A stretch of DNA of 64,000 bases from Apiospora phragmitis (lineage: Eukaryota; Ascomycota; Sordariomycetes; Amphisphaeriales; Apiosporaceae). The stretch spans positions 3,224,001 through 3,288,000 of the forward strand of contig JAQQWL010000002.1 in NCBI GenBank assembly GCA_038363925.1, in the 5' to 3' direction. Below are positions 48,541 to 61,358 of this stretch, piece after piece. The notes under the pieces are model-generated. The model searched no databases. It had not been told where the DNA came from and saw only the letters and a list, made by a program, of their open reading frames with translations. Position 1 is the first letter of the stretch. Each line of letters opens with the position of its first letter. The translations under genes were made by a program, and so were the position numbers.

Positions 48541-49301
48541 TATAATAAACGTTATCTAAGTTTTAAAAAAAACTTAATAAAACGTATTTAAGTTTATATT
48601 AATAATACGAAAAAATATTTAAACGTGTAATAAAAAAAGCCTTATTAATATAATAAATAATAATACTTAGTTCGTAAAGTAATAATAAAAGTAATTTAAC
48701 GAAAGTATTTATATAATAAAGTTATTAAAGGTATTTACTTTATTAATAAATTAAATTAATATTTTAATTAATTATTAAAATAAAAAGTATTTATATAAAA
48801 TATATAAAGAATCGTTTACCGTTAAATATCTCGTCTCTTTTTTATTAATTCCTTTTAAGATCGTATCGTCGGTTAATACTCTCTTCTTCTAGCTTATTTA
48901 AATTACTATAATTCGTCCGCTCTTAATATTCCTAGGTATATTATCCCTTTATTTTATCGTTACGTGACCTAGGTTAATTATTCGTCTAGTTCGTATAGTC
49001 CTAGCCTATCTAGGCCTAGCTGTCTCGTTCTAGCCATCTCGTCTTAGCTGTCTCGTTCTAGCCATCTCGTCCTAGCTATCTAGTTTATCCTAGCTATTTA
49101 ATACTGTCGTCGTTGTTCTATTCCGTACCCCTTCTTTAATAACTGTTATCGCGTTCCTAGCGAGTAGGTCCGTTATTATTAATAGGTCGTAAACGCTAAC
49201 TAAGTAGGGCTAGCTTATGCTAGCTCTCGTATATATTCCGGGGCATCGTAGAGACGTGCTAAAAGTAGGTCTAGGTTGCATGGTCAGGCTAGGTTGTAAC
49301 A
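48541..49301 (-). repeat. G3 5' LTR (right copy)
   Basis: It pairs with 24304-25037 and is less mutated. It carries four TAGC[CT][AG]TCTCGT units at about 49010-49095. It ends GGTTGTAACA. Confidence 0.9.
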
Positions 49302-50250
49302 CCTTATCGCCTCTTAATTTTAAACGGTTATAAAAGCTATATTTTAACCGAATTTAAAAAGTATTATAAAAGTAACGGCATTATTACTCTTAATATACCT
49401 CTTTAATTTTTTTTACTTATTTTAATTTTTAAAAATAATATTCTATTCGCTTTTAAAACGTATTTATTTAAAAAAAAATTTATTTATTAAAACGTTAATA
49501 AATTATATTATTAAGTTAAAGTTCTTTATTACTTTTTAAGCCGCGTATTTTAGTATTTTTATAAGAAATAATATTAAATTTAAATTTAACGTATTTAATT
49601 TAATACTTTATAACTTAGATAAAATAATTAATAAGTTAAATATACGTTTTTAAACGTTTATATTTAACTCGTCGCGTTTAAAAATAACTAGTACTTATAA
49701 CCTTTAAACGTCGTTTAGCTTTTAATAAACGATTAAATACTTTCTTTTTATTAAAAATAAGGTTTATATTTTAAAAAAAGCTTTTTAATATTAATTTTAA
49801 ACATTATAAATTAAATAAATAAAAAATATATATATAATATATAAAATAACTTTTATAAAAGATTAAATACGTACTTTATAAAAAGTTAATTTCATACTTT
49901 TTAAATATCGGGGAATTAAAAAATCGCGCGTTTAATTTAAAAGAGCCCTTATTATATAAGAATCTTAAAAGCTATAAGACGAGAAGGTAAAAGGGAAGCG
50001 TTTAGCGACTAATGAATACGGAACGAGGGGTTCGTTAAAGCGGAGGGCGACCGGTAGAAGGCGCTATAATATCTACGGCGAAATAAGCTATAATACGCGA
50101 ATATATAAAAAAGATATAAAATTAAATAACGAATCGAATAAAGAGTAATTTTAATTAATTTATATAAAAATAGTAAAATATAAAAAAAAAGTGATCGATT
50201 TAATAATATAATTAACTTAATAATAAACCACGTTATATAATTAATATAAT
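49302..50250 (+). pseudogene. Pogo-type transposase, 3' fragment
   Basis: It resumes the frame left at 24303. RLLILNGYKSY shows Asn where the second catalytic Asp (LLILDGHxSH type) is expected. The C-terminus has a zinc-knuckle pattern C-X2-C-X4-H-X4-C at 50065-50106, with Tyr at all four positions, after a basic stretch (LKRRATGRRR). RIP stops are frequent. Confidence 0.75.
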
Positions 50251-50800
50251 AATTTTAAAAAGCTTTTTATAATTAAAAAATAATTAAAAATTAAAGTAAT
50301 ACTTATTAATATTTTTATTGAAAAAATAAAAGTAATATTCTTAAGCTTTTTTATAATTAATATCTTTAATAAATTAAATATAAAAAAAAGTTAAAGATTT
50401 ATTATAATATAATTTAATTAACCTATTCTTTATAAAAAGCTATTAAATGCTTTTATTAAAAGTTATAAAAATAACTATAATTAACTTTATTAATCTTTAA
50501 ATTTTAAAGATTTTCTTTAATATTATAAAACGCTTTTTAATATTATAAATATCTTTTTTAATAAAGAAATAAACTTATATTATATATATTATATTATAAT
50601 AATTAAATTTATAATTAAACGTTTAATTATTAAAAATAAAGGTTATAATATTAAAGTTGAAAATTTTAAATAATAATAATAAAGTTATTATAATTAATAA
50701 ATATTACTAATCTCTTAAACTAAACTACCCTTAAATAAGTCACCTACTTTTTTAACAAGAGGGGTGGTGGCTAAAGCGTTAAAATCCGGCAGAAAAAAGA
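50251..50800. other. RIP-mutated 3' non-coding part of the outer transposon
   Basis: AT-rich DNA from the transposase tail to the right inverted repeat. Composition returns to normal at about 50750, just inside the right TIR. Confidence 0.5.
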
Positions 50801-50855
50801 CAGGGTAAATAAATCTTTACAGGGGTGGTGCAGGGTATTTAAATCATTTGCTCTT
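50801..50855 (-). repeat. Right terminal inverted repeat of the outer transposon (not mutated)
   Basis: Its complement retains C and G at nine sites where the left arm has T or A, for example TGCACCACCCCTGTAAAG against TACACCACTTTTATAAAG. Confidence 0.8.
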
Positions 50856-53800
50856 TATTTAAAGTGTGCCTACAAATCCTGTGACATTGTGTATCTAGCG
50901 GGACTGTCCGGTTGAATTGACTTTTCTCTTTCCTTTTTCATCACCTCATCTTCTTTTCTTTTAACCGGCTGGGCTGCTGTTGGTGGTTGACGGTGGGCCA
51001 GCGATTTGCGGACTACGGCGACATTGCGGAGATTGAAGACTGTCTAGCGGCCATGGGGTGTACCAAACCGCTGGGTATTGCAGGATGGTTGTTGGATAGA
51101 AGAGAGGTGGCAGTAGGAAGAGGCGGCGATGGCAAATTCATGCCAATGCTTCTATTTGCGACATAGGAACAAGAAGCAGGAGCCAGGTACCCTGAGAGAT
51201 GCAGCTGGCCTGAGGCTGTGTTGTGAGACACCGGCATTCGGTATCGAAATACGACTTGTGCGAGTTGGACATGCGTGTCTTGAGATATCACTTACTTCTG
51301 CATGTCTTCTGCGCATATTTAAGTGGCCGAGGTTGTCTCGAAGCCATGCATGCTCTTAAGCATGTCCATCGCAATGGCAGCCTTGTGAAACAGAGAAGTC
51401 GCCATCATTGATACCTTGCCTCCGCGGTGCGTAATAGTTACATGGTCAGTGTGCTGCCTGCCCTGTGCATGAATGTGATACATATCACCAGCAGCAGGCC
51501 AGCGTGGGACGACCTCTGATCGCTATCGAGGTTGACTGACCACTTGGACCAAACAAGCAAGTATTTGCGTCACAGGAGGATCATAATCAAAAACGAAGTG
51601 CTCCCGCCGCTTGTATACAGTGCAGAGGAAAGGTAGGTAAATTACCAAACCCAATCCAGAAATCCAAATAACAATGGGGGCTCGCGATCGGCAATATCGG
51701 AGGTAGATTTTTAGCCTGCAGCGCGCGTTCCTGAATTGAAGGGCAGAAGAAAGCAATGCCAAGACGAATTGTGACGGCGTGACGGGTTGGGTTGGGGGGA
51801 TCTGTTGGGGGGCACATCTCGGGGCGTGGGTTGTCATGGTCGTTGCGTGGTCTGGAGTCTGGACCGAGTGGGCTCTTTCTCTCTCTCCCTCTTTGGCTGA
51901 TATCGCGACGAAATGATCTTCCGATTGGATCCTTAAGGTTCTGCCGTGGAGAGATCTCAAATGTACTGCTTGATATAACCTAATCAGGTAGAAGATCGGC
52001 CGCTTATAATTTCAGTCGTTCATAAGTAAAGCACCTCTGGCTCCCTGGCGTCTCGAGCATCACAAGAAAACGTCATCGCAGCACTCGTTACAGTACCACA
52101 AATGGCGGGGATGAGTTCTCCGGCAGTCTCGACTGTCCAGAAACTGGCTGTCGAACGCAGAGGCAGGATGGTGCTGACCGCGCAATAACAGAGCTTCAGA
52201 GCTGTGCTTGCGCTGGAAGGGAAGATGGCTGTGGGGGTGTGCCTGGAAGTATTGTGCATTTGATGCAAAGTGACTGAAGCGGTGTGGTACGCACCCAAAG
52301 TCACTATTATCTGGGGCGGCACACCCGACCCGATGGGATTCATCAATCAGTACTGCCAAGATGCCGAATCCAATGTCTGGCTCTTTCTGGCTCTTTGCGA
52401 TTCTCTCGGTGGATTGCGGAACATTGGATATTTCATAATATGGAAGAATTATGGTAGGGTGGGATAAATCGGCGTATTTACTTGCCTTACCCACTGTGTT
52501 GATGATTGGTCTTGGGTAAGTATAACGCAGTGGTTGATTCTGCTGCTGCGATGTACATACATGTATGCTGTGTCTTCGTGTCTTGTGGCGAGTGGCTGCT
52601 TGGGACGCTGACCGGTGCATGCAACACGCAGTGCAACTCAATTATCAGGTACCCGTCTGCCCGTTTTCCAGGCTTGTGTTGCGTGCATGCACGAGGGCGT
52701 GCGTGCATATTGCTGCGATAACCGACCGTTGAAATACCCAGTGGTTATTGGGCCTTGCTGCCTTTTCGCATTCTCCTACCACTAGAACCGCCGACCCGCT
52801 CTGTAGTTAATAGGCATTTGGAACGGTGAAGATTCTAGAAATACACAGCATGCCTCAACTTATGCTCATGTGATTAGGTATGGTCTTAAAGGCAGGATGA
52901 GACGAACGCGGCGCCAACTGATCGGTTAGTCTACCTCAAAGCTCTGATTTTTGGTTGGACTTATATTTGGCCCAAATTGGGAGAAACATCGCAGCTCAAA
53001 TACATATGTCGTATAGCAATGAACGAATCAAAAGTCAAGAGCAGCACTTTCAAGTTTTTATTGGCCCTTCTTTCTTTCGACCTTTAGCCGCACAGGCAGA
53101 GGCTTCTCAGCCTCAGTTTTTCAGCGAGGAGCCACAAATGCAATGCAAGAAGACCAATATTGTGATGGCGGATGTGATCTCAATGCCCATTGGAACTGAT
53201 GGATGGAGATGCATACTCTAGGCTTCTGCAAACCAAATACATATTCTGCTTACATGGCCTTAGTATGTAATTGCTACCCTCATCGTACAAGGTCAGCGAC
53301 CTACCTATGTACCACCATTGTTACTTGCACGGTTCGATCTATTGGGATGTCGGTCATAGTCCCATCCAGATGTGAGTGGCACCTCTGGGTGATTGGGAGA
53401 TTTCGTTGCCCCGGAAGCGAGCCGGGGTCGTATCGTGGCTGGGAGGTACCACACACACCCAAATTGGAGCTTTCCCAATCTGCACATAATCTACCAGAAC
53501 TTGACAGAGTCTGTACGCGCCCTACTATGCAAGCATTGTGTGCATCGTACGTGACGGCAATTCCTACGAGATCAGCGGAGAAGCCGGGAATTCGAGAGGA
53601 GGCCGTCGGTACTGGGTGGAATGAGAGACAGCCATCGTCGTAGGGCTTGGATATCTTGAATGTTTAACTAGCTTGTGAATATAAGGTTTATTCCTAGGTC
53701 TCACTAGTAGTAGCCTTTGAATATCTCTATTTTCGATGCGGACATTTGCCGGTTTCCCTAACGCGTTGCTCCCATTTTCGTTCTCCCCTCGGATAGAATG

Positions 53801-56800
53801 CCCGAGTCTGTACATGCTTCTGTTGCGCTATTACTGATTCCAGTAATACTGGGTATGGCAGACGGTGATCATAGTGATTCGTGAACCCAATAGCTGTTAG
53901 CACCATACATATAGTTGAGTCCCGGTTAAGAAACATGTAGATAACGGTCAGCTCTATCGCGAAGGGTCTTTCCCTAGGCTTGCCTTTAGTAGCAGGCTTA
54001 ACAGATCAATTATAATAACGTTACGCCATCAACGTGGATCGACATATACCGCTTTGTGTGCTTAGATAGTGAACCTCAGGGATTCAAACCTTAAGACCGC
54101 TGAGTAGAAATAAACCGGCGGGTCTATCTCTATAGAATGGCTATATCTTTAATGTACTCCCCTTAACCCATCCTTTCCTTCTCGAAGCGGCAGGTATGAT
54201 GCCGATGATATTGCGCCATTCAATACCATCGGACCATGTGGGCAAACCCCCTCAGGTATACTAACAGTGGTCTTTTCTTCGCAGAAATGTCGGCACGTCT
54301 CCAGAAGGTAGCAAGGGCTGTCCAGTAGACTGTCTGTTTATAGCGCCGACCCGCTCACTACCGACTGCCGTATGCAAATTGTTTTTGTGCGGTGAGAGAA
54401 GGAACGCCGCGATGCAATGACCACGCCCGTGCTCATTGTCGCGGGTCTACAGAGTACGTTGCGGTTCAATTCAACCGAGGGACGAGACGTCTCTCAGGAC
54501 CCTGTACAGAGTAGGCATGTATCAATTGAACCCTATGTCAACAGCGCAAGAGCCACCGAGAGAGATATCACCATTGATGAGATGATGTGATTTCATGAAT
54601 ATAGGTAGGTGCAGATGTAAGGGTTCATCTTGAACATGCAATGGAGGTTTCGCCTACAGCAGCGACGTCAGAGGAAATAGATTGACCTACATGTACACAG
54701 CACACGCGCACGCACATTGATCCATGGGCTACTAGTAAGAATCTAATCTTGGGTTGAATCGTTGGAGGAAAAAAAAACTTGGACCATCACGTCAGTGAGT
54801 ACGCTAAAAGTCATTTCGTCTCATCTCGCTTTTGTCCCATCCTATTCTCGCTGCTTGCTTCATCCATAGCTGGTTGAGTCAACTACCTAGCACTTCGTCA
54901 TTGGCTTGGCTTTCTGTAAGTGAGACTCTCTGCCTTTTTCTTAATTGTCGCCCCTTGTCTCTGTTGTGTCATAAGCAGCTCGGAACAAATCCTGGCTTGA
55001 TGCCGAACTCTGACACATGCGTGCGCATTGATCAGATTGCAGCTTGTCAACTCTGCGCGAACCGGTGGCTAGCAGCATCCCGGTTCCTTGCTCGGCACCA
55101 TCCATGGTGGACTGGACGCTTTCTTTTCTCCAATTGATTGAATTTTTGTATGCTAGGCTGCCTACTGTAGAGGATACGATTGCAGCGCAGGCTTCTCGTG
55201 TACGTGTCTATTGATCAATCTATGTACGGAGTATGTGCATGATATACGAGGTGGGTTTAATAGGCAATTCAATATCAGGGCTTTTACATCACCTCCATAC
55301 AGACTTGCATACCTCCTTGCATCTGTAGTTCTCGTCGTACATAACGATGGGTACGAGGGTGCGTGGCTGTCAACTGATTTGATAGCTTCCATCAAGACAA
55401 ACCTTGAGCTCTCCCACCTCCCCTCAAGCAGCCAAGCTCCCAAGAGTCTCCCCACCCCTGCGGCTACAGGCTGCACCCCTGATCTGGGCAAGCAAAAAAA
55501 CCGTCAACTCTTTTTTTTCGCAAGACCTTGGCCTGTCAGATACTTCTGGTACCTTGCAAGCGACCATGTCCTTGCTGCCGTGGGCGTTCGGAGCACCAAT
55601 CCGACTATCACGCCTCTGTGAAACCCGCCTTGCTGTTGCTCGTTGCTCATGCTGTGCAACAATTGAGGATCAGCCGTGCGGGCGTTCGTCGCTGTTCTAT
55701 TCTGGCTATCTTGCTGTCTGGACATATGCAGAATGGTAAGGATAGGTTATTTGACCTGCTTGACCCAGTTTGGGTCTTCCATCCTGCGGCCACACCTTAT
55801 GTATAGAAGATCAGCGTTGGTTGAAGATTGGATCCTCCTTGTTTTCTATTGTACCATACCCGTGCCCGTCTTGGTTGGGTAGATCGTGTGTACGTCCTCG
55901 TGGAGTGGAGTCGCCGAGGAAAAACACATCGGCCTCAAGAGCGCCTACTGTTCTGTGCAGTGCTGGTCGTTACATTCATTGCCTTCCCAGAAGTCACCTC
56001 AAGCTTCGCATTAATCCAGCAAAGCTTTTCTGGCCACAAGCGTTCGTGAGTGGCGTTGGTTATCCACCAACTGAGAGGTCCACTAACATCACACAATAGT
56101 GTGCTCGGAATAGCATTGAATGGGATGAGCCAAGAGGAAGGAGGAGTACAGTACATCAGCGGGAAATAAATAGCACAGTAGAAGATAAGGTACCTGGTCA
56201 CTACCATGATACTTTCTTTACCCCCCCTGGCCGTTCGACCCCTGGTCCTGACCTTCCTTACATTAACAGACCCTGAACTGCAACGGATGGGTCCAGTCGG
56301 TCACTGGCCTGGCTGTCCGGGGTAGCAGTAGCGTGGTACATGTACATGGAGCGGCGGCAGGTAGCGAGTGGGACGATAGACAGTCAATCCTTTAGGATGG
56401 ATTAGCTGCAGGCCCAACCCGCGTTACTATTCTCCAATCCCATTGCTTCGTCCCATTTTGATGAAAGCCCAAAAGCCACACTCAATATACACTCTGTCCC
56501 TGAATTTCCCTCGACGACCTTTTTTTCCCTACTATACCACTCCTAATAAACGACTCATATACACATCGTGGACCCGGCCGTCCCAAGAAGTTTGAGAAAC
56601 CAACCGTCGCATCTAGTCTACCGTCTGTGTGCTCTCGACAATTTCCCTTTCTCCAGATCTGACTCTCTCCCGGCTATCTCACTTTCTCCCCCACTATCAT
56701 TGCTTTTCCTGCGTAGTCGTTGAGACCCTCAAAGACTTTCCGACGACACGAGTGTCAGACTTGACTTGCGACTTACAGCCAGTAGCGCGAAAGGGAGGGA

Positions 56801-57103
56801 GGAGATTAAGAAAGCAACTGGCAACCCGAAGACCGAGCTGCCAAGTTTTTTCCAAGTTTGCATGGGACGACGACATTTGGAAACCGGCTCCTTTTTGTTA
56901 TACTCGATCCTCCCGTACATCGACTCGCTTGTTTCGACTCCTTTTTGAGGGCTCTGATTCTTGTTCAACTCCGGCCTAGCATCAACGGCCGGCTCTTGGT
57001 ACTGGCAATTGGGCCTCGGTGTAGAATAAGCGGCCTGTGCCATTGCCATTGCCACGCACCGAGTGAGAAGGTTCAGACGGAAATCCTACCACGCAATTGA
57101 CAG
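50856..57103. other. 6.2 kb normal-GC interval without a supported gene
   Basis: Frames up to 193 codons occur (52060-52641 -), but they overlap others and show no domain, signal peptide or intron support. The last about 600 bp is pyrimidine-rich and probably contains the promoter and first leader exon of the RasGEF gene. Confidence 0.55.
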
Positions 57104-57649
57104 GTAAGTGGGTTGCCGCATCAAGAACATGGATGCACGAAACCTCCGATCCATTCCCGCAGTCTGGTGGTACATAGCCCATGATCTAGTGCTCTGCTGG
57201 GCCACGACCTCTGACTGGTTTCCGAAACTCTGTACCAAGGACATTCCCTGGTATTTGAGCGACATGCTGCAATTTGTACCTCGTTTCGTTCGTCTGTTCG
57301 TTCGACCAGAAAAACCGGTAGTGGCCTTGATGAGCATTCCTGGTCATGTGCCCACCGTCTCACTTTCGTCAACATCGCCAGCAGACCATCTCTCCCTTCA
57401 TTCCAACATTTCCACTTGTACCTCTTCTTGTCAACAAACGCGCATCTTTCTTGATCAAACTGCATACTGACACGCGACTTGATAGATACACCTCCTATTT
57501 CCCGTCTGGAGAACTACCGGCTATAAGCAGCGAGTATAACTTGACACTACCACAGGAGCATCTGGAGGCGCCATTATCGACGCGCTCAGGCTTGGGTACC
57601 AGCAATCATCCAGGGTGAAGCTGCTGCCAGTACCCATGTTTTATCACAG
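57104..57649 (+). other. Probable 5'-leader intron of the RasGEF gene
   Basis: A strong CAG|GTAAGT donor lies at 57104 and a TTATCACAG acceptor ends at 57649, 21 bp before the start codon. An alternative acceptor is at 57555. Leader introns of this size are common upstream of long fungal signalling genes; RNA evidence is not available here. Confidence 0.5.
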
Positions 57650-57670
57650 GCGGGCTCAACGGCATTCATA

Positions 57671-60600
57671 ATGCACGACGACCAGGATTACCGGTCCAGC
57701 CTTCGCGTGGCTCCTTTAGCCATCCAGAAGACTGATCTCGGCTCTGAGAGCGAAAGCTCTCAGACGGCAGACGATGCTTCGCAAGCATCGACGAACCTCT
57801 ATTCGACCGATCACATCACTCCGCCATCAACCCCTGATGGCTCCGAAGAAGACCTCGATGCGCAGCAAACCGCCGCTCGCCCCGTTTTCCACAATTTCTT
57901 GCGCGCCTTTTATCCCTTTCACCCAAATTTCGCCATTAGCGATTCCACCGTCACCCTGCCACTTAATGAAGGAGATGTAGTGCTTGTTCACTCGATACAC
58001 ACCAATGGCTGGGCAGATGGTACACTGCTAGTATCAGGAGCCAGAGGCTGGCTTCCCACCAACTACTGCGAAGCGTACGACCCCGAGGAAATGAGAAATC
58101 TGTTGAAGGCACTACTCAACTTTTGGGATTTGCTACGAAGTACAGTGACCAGCGATGGAGATATCTTTGGAAACCAGGAGTTTATGAAGGGCATCATCGC
58201 CGGCGTGCGATTTCTCTTGGTACGTAGCAAGCACTATGCACTTGCGCTTTCCAATACAAGCATAAGCGTGACAACAACTGATATTCCCGTTAGGAGCGAA
58301 CAAACTGCCTCACAAGAGAGGCGTCAACAATACAACGCAATGAAATCTTGAGGCGTGGGCGCAAATCCCTACTCTCCGAGCTCTCTTCACTCGTCAAAAC
58401 GGCGAAGCTACTCCAAGAGATGCTACGGTCCTACCTGAGGGCCGACGACAATGTCAATGAAATAATCGATGAGATGATCTTGAAAGCTTTCAAGATCGTT
58501 GTGAAGGGTGTCCGATTTCTCGATGTTTTGGAGGAAGAGCGACGGCTGAGAGCGCCACCAGCTGTAAACGTCATGGCCACACTTGCCGAGGAAACCTATG
58601 TTCCACCGACGCCACCTGTAGAGTCGACTGCTACTTTCGAAGATGCGCATGGTCAGGGACAGGAGGCAGGTTCCCGATCCGACGACAACTCGCATCTAGC
58701 CGAGGGCGCACAAACAAACGCATCAACCAACAAGCGTTTGTCTTCTGTTACTCACCTGCCAACACTTCAGGACATCGACTGTCGCAACCCAGTCCCATAC
58801 GCGGGAATCGCTTGTCGGCCAGTATATCGCATAGAGTCTCTTTTGCCGGCCCCTCCCCATTGTCTCAATCACAGAATCGTGTCTCGGAACGGCTGAACTC
58901 CAGCCATGATACTTTCCTGTCGTACCTTGGTTCCTTCATTGGCCGATTGCACCTCCAGTCTCAATCCCGCCCGGAACTGGCGCTTGCCATCAAACAGTCT
59001 GCCACTTCCGGCAGCGAACTCTTTGCCGTGATCGATACCGTCTGCCGGCATAATAGCTCGGAGTCCGAATCACTGGACCAGGCTCGTACTGCGATGTTTG
59101 ACCACATCCGAGACCTTGTCTACTCGGCACGCGATATATTGAGTGCCGTTGACCCGGACGCAGAAGATATCATCATGCCCCAGGACAACAGCCGACTACT
59201 AGTTGCTGCAACAGGTTGCGTTAAGGCGGCTGGCGAGTGTGTTGCGAAAGCGAAGTGGGTGCTTGAAAGGATTGGCGACTTTGATTTCGAGAACGAACAG
59301 ACTGGCTTGGGGATCAGCTTGGAGGTGTTCGAAAAGGTTTCTGAGAGTCGACCACGGACTCCGGAGACCTCAGACGCCCTAGTCTCCAAGACCCCAGAAG
59401 CCACACCAGAAGTCAAGAGATCCTCCAAACGGTCCAGTCGCCATGCACCCCTGGACAAGCCTCTGCCACAGATTCCTGGTGCCGCCCCCCAACCTGAAAA
59501 CAGGAACTCGGCGCAGATATCACCACCAGCCTCCAGGCCACAGTCGATGATCATTGGTGAAGATGTCTTCAGCGTGGCATCTTCAGTCTCTTCATCCAAA
59601 CCTTCTCTGCCACCACTTCCAAGGCTAAGAACTTCGATTTCCCTTGAAGAATCTTATAGCCCCATGACAGATAACTCGCATGATAGCGAGTATCATAGCT
59701 CATTTCGCTCCGACACAACTTCATCAAGCGCCGGGTCAAATAGCACATATCTTAGCCGGGACTCGGAATCGAGCCTTGTGTCTCAAGCCCCAACACGAGC
59801 CTCAACCCCCGATTCCGCGCTTGCACCCAAAAGTCAACCTTCCATGTCTGAACTCAGTGTGGATGGCAGTGCCGGAACTAGTGAGGAGGTTGATGATGTG
59901 GAGAGCAAGCTACTCGAAAAGACTTTTGCTCACGAATTGATGTTCAACAAGGAGGGCCACGTCACAGGCGGTTCCTTGCCTGCTCTGGTGGAGCGCTTGA
60001 CGACGCATGAGTCCACCCCTGATGCTGTATTCGTGTCCGCATTCTATTTGACATTCCGTCTGTTCTGCTCCCCTTCCAAACTAGCTGCAGCTCTGATTGA
60101 TCGATTCGAATATGTCGGAGACTCGATTCACATGGCAAGCCCTGTACGCCTGCGAGTCTATAATGTAATAAAGGGGTGGCTGGAATCGCATTGGCGTGAT
60201 TCCACTGATCGCGAGGCTCTACCGGCTATCCGACACTTCGCTGAATTTCAGCTTGGGTCGCTGCTGCCATCTGCGGGCAAAAGGCTCGTTGAGCTCGCAG
60301 ATCGAGTTTCTTCGACAGATGGCTCCTTGGTGCCACGCTTGGTCTCGTCCATGGGCAAGACAAGTACATCCACTGCTCAATACGTCCCTGCAGATGTACC
60401 ACTGCCTAATCCAGTCGTTACAAGGAGCCAGCACAACCTTCTGAGCAGTTGGAAGAACGGGGGCGCATCGCCATGCGTACTCGATTTTGAGCCATTGGAG
60501 ATTGCGCGCCAGCTGACTTTGAAGCAAATGAACATATTCTGTTCAATCCTGCCAGAGGAGCTTCTTGGATCCCAATGGATGAAGAAAGGCGGCATTGACT

Positions 60601-61358
60601 CGCCCAACGTCAAGGCGATGTCTGGCCTATCAACAGATGTCTCAAATGTCGTTGCCGATACTATTCTGCAGCACTCAGATGTGAAGAAGCGGGCTGCTGT
60701 TATCAAGCAGTGGATAAAGATTGCACATCAGTGCTTGCACCTAAACAACTATGACGGGCTCATGGCTATTATCTGTAGCTTAAACAGCTCCATCATCAGT
60801 CGCCTAAGGAAGACGTGGGAGTTCGTGAGCCCCAAGCGGCGCGAGATGCTTCAGGCGCTGCAAACTATCGTGGAGCCATCGAACAATAACAAAGTGCTCC
60901 GAGCCCGTCTGCAGGGGCATATTCCCCCTTGCTTACCCTTCCTAGGCATGTTCTTGACGGACCTGACCTTTGTGGACATTGGAAACCCTGCCACGAAGCA
61001 ACTGCCGGGCGCTGGCCATGATGAGCACGGCTTGACAGTAGTCAATTTCGACAAGCACACTCGCACAGCCAAGATTATCGGGGAACTACAGCGATTCCAG
61101 ATGCCGTACAGGCTGACCGAGGTCGCCGATCTGCAGGAATGGCTGCAATCCGAAATCGTCCGTGTCAAAGAAAGCGAACAAGGCACTTCGCAAATCACCT
61201 ATTACCGCAAGAGCTTGATGCTGGAGCCTAGAGAAAATACTCTGAAGACTCCCGTGGAAGCTCCTTCTGCCCAGGCTAACCATGGCCAAAAGGCAGATTT
61301 ATTCAGTTGGATGACGAGAGATAGGGGGCAGCAGAACCACGCTACTGTAGCCATCTAA
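57671..61358 (+). CDS. CDC25: Ras guanine-nucleotide exchange factor, CDC25 type (SH3-REM-RasGEF)
   Basis: It activates Ras by GDP/GTP exchange, upstream of cAMP and MAPK signalling at membranes. Exon 1 is 57671-58219, the intron is 58220-58293 and exon 2 is 58294-61358, giving about 1,204 aa. An SH3 domain lies at about 73-140 (AFYPFHP, LNEGDVV, GWADGTLL, GARGWLPTNYCE). A helical region and a Ser/Pro-rich linker follow. The REM/RasGEFN domain is at about 730-860 (HVTGGSLPALVERLTTHEST), and the catalytic RasGEF domain at about 915-1150 (HQCLHLNNYDGLMAIICSL, PCLPFLGMFLTDLTFVDIGN). The last 20 residues end KADLFSWMTRDRG. One C is missing at about 58779: the frame passes from TLQDID to SQPSPIRGNR-like sequence there, and MSASISHRV is an internal continuation, not a separate start. 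Yeast Cdc25 has the same N-terminal SH3 layout. Confidence 0.94.

Larger units (their letters stand above)
24304..49301 (-). mobile_element. Gypsy G3: Ty3/Gypsy LTR retrotransposon, minus orientation, split by nested insertions
   Basis: The LTRs are 24304-25037 and 48541-49301. The 5-bp target-site duplication CCTTA is exact at 24299-24303 and 49302-49306. Subtracting G2, the solo LTR and their duplications leaves about 7.55 kb. Gag-pol is antisense to the window. An additional + strand ORF lies between pol and the 3' LTR (left side). G3 landed inside the outer transposase gene. Confidence 0.88.
21293..50855 (+). mobile_element. Outer pogo-type DNA transposon carrying all nested elements (RIP-mutated island)
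   Basis: The AT-rich block is bounded by inverted repeats (21293-21347 and 50801-50855). Between them, after removing nested inserts, about 2.85 kb remains. That remainder contains a + strand transposase resembling pogo/Fot1 DDE-type enzymes, split by a Gypsy insertion at 24303/49302. The block is extremely TA-rich, has premature stops throughout, and retains many CpG while CpA/TpG are scarce, as expected for RIP. The exact termini and the expected TA target duplication could not be resolved. Outside the arms the composition returns to normal within about 50 bp. Confidence 0.75.

Noticed and set aside
21293..50855. AT-rich block as a centromere core
   Set aside because: The composition is explained by RIP of one nested transposon with defined ends; nothing in the sequence itself points to a centromere.
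21293..50855. AT-rich block as a mitochondrial insertion
   Set aside because: The readable relics are Gypsy gag-pol, pogo and Tc1/mariner proteins, not mitochondrial genes.
52060..52641. Minus-strand frame of 193 codons
   Set aside because: No recognisable domain and irregular composition; kept as unannotated intergenic.
58812..61358. Separate gene starting at the internal Met 58812
   Set aside because: The upstream SH3 exon joins it after a single-base correction, giving the normal CDC25-type layout.
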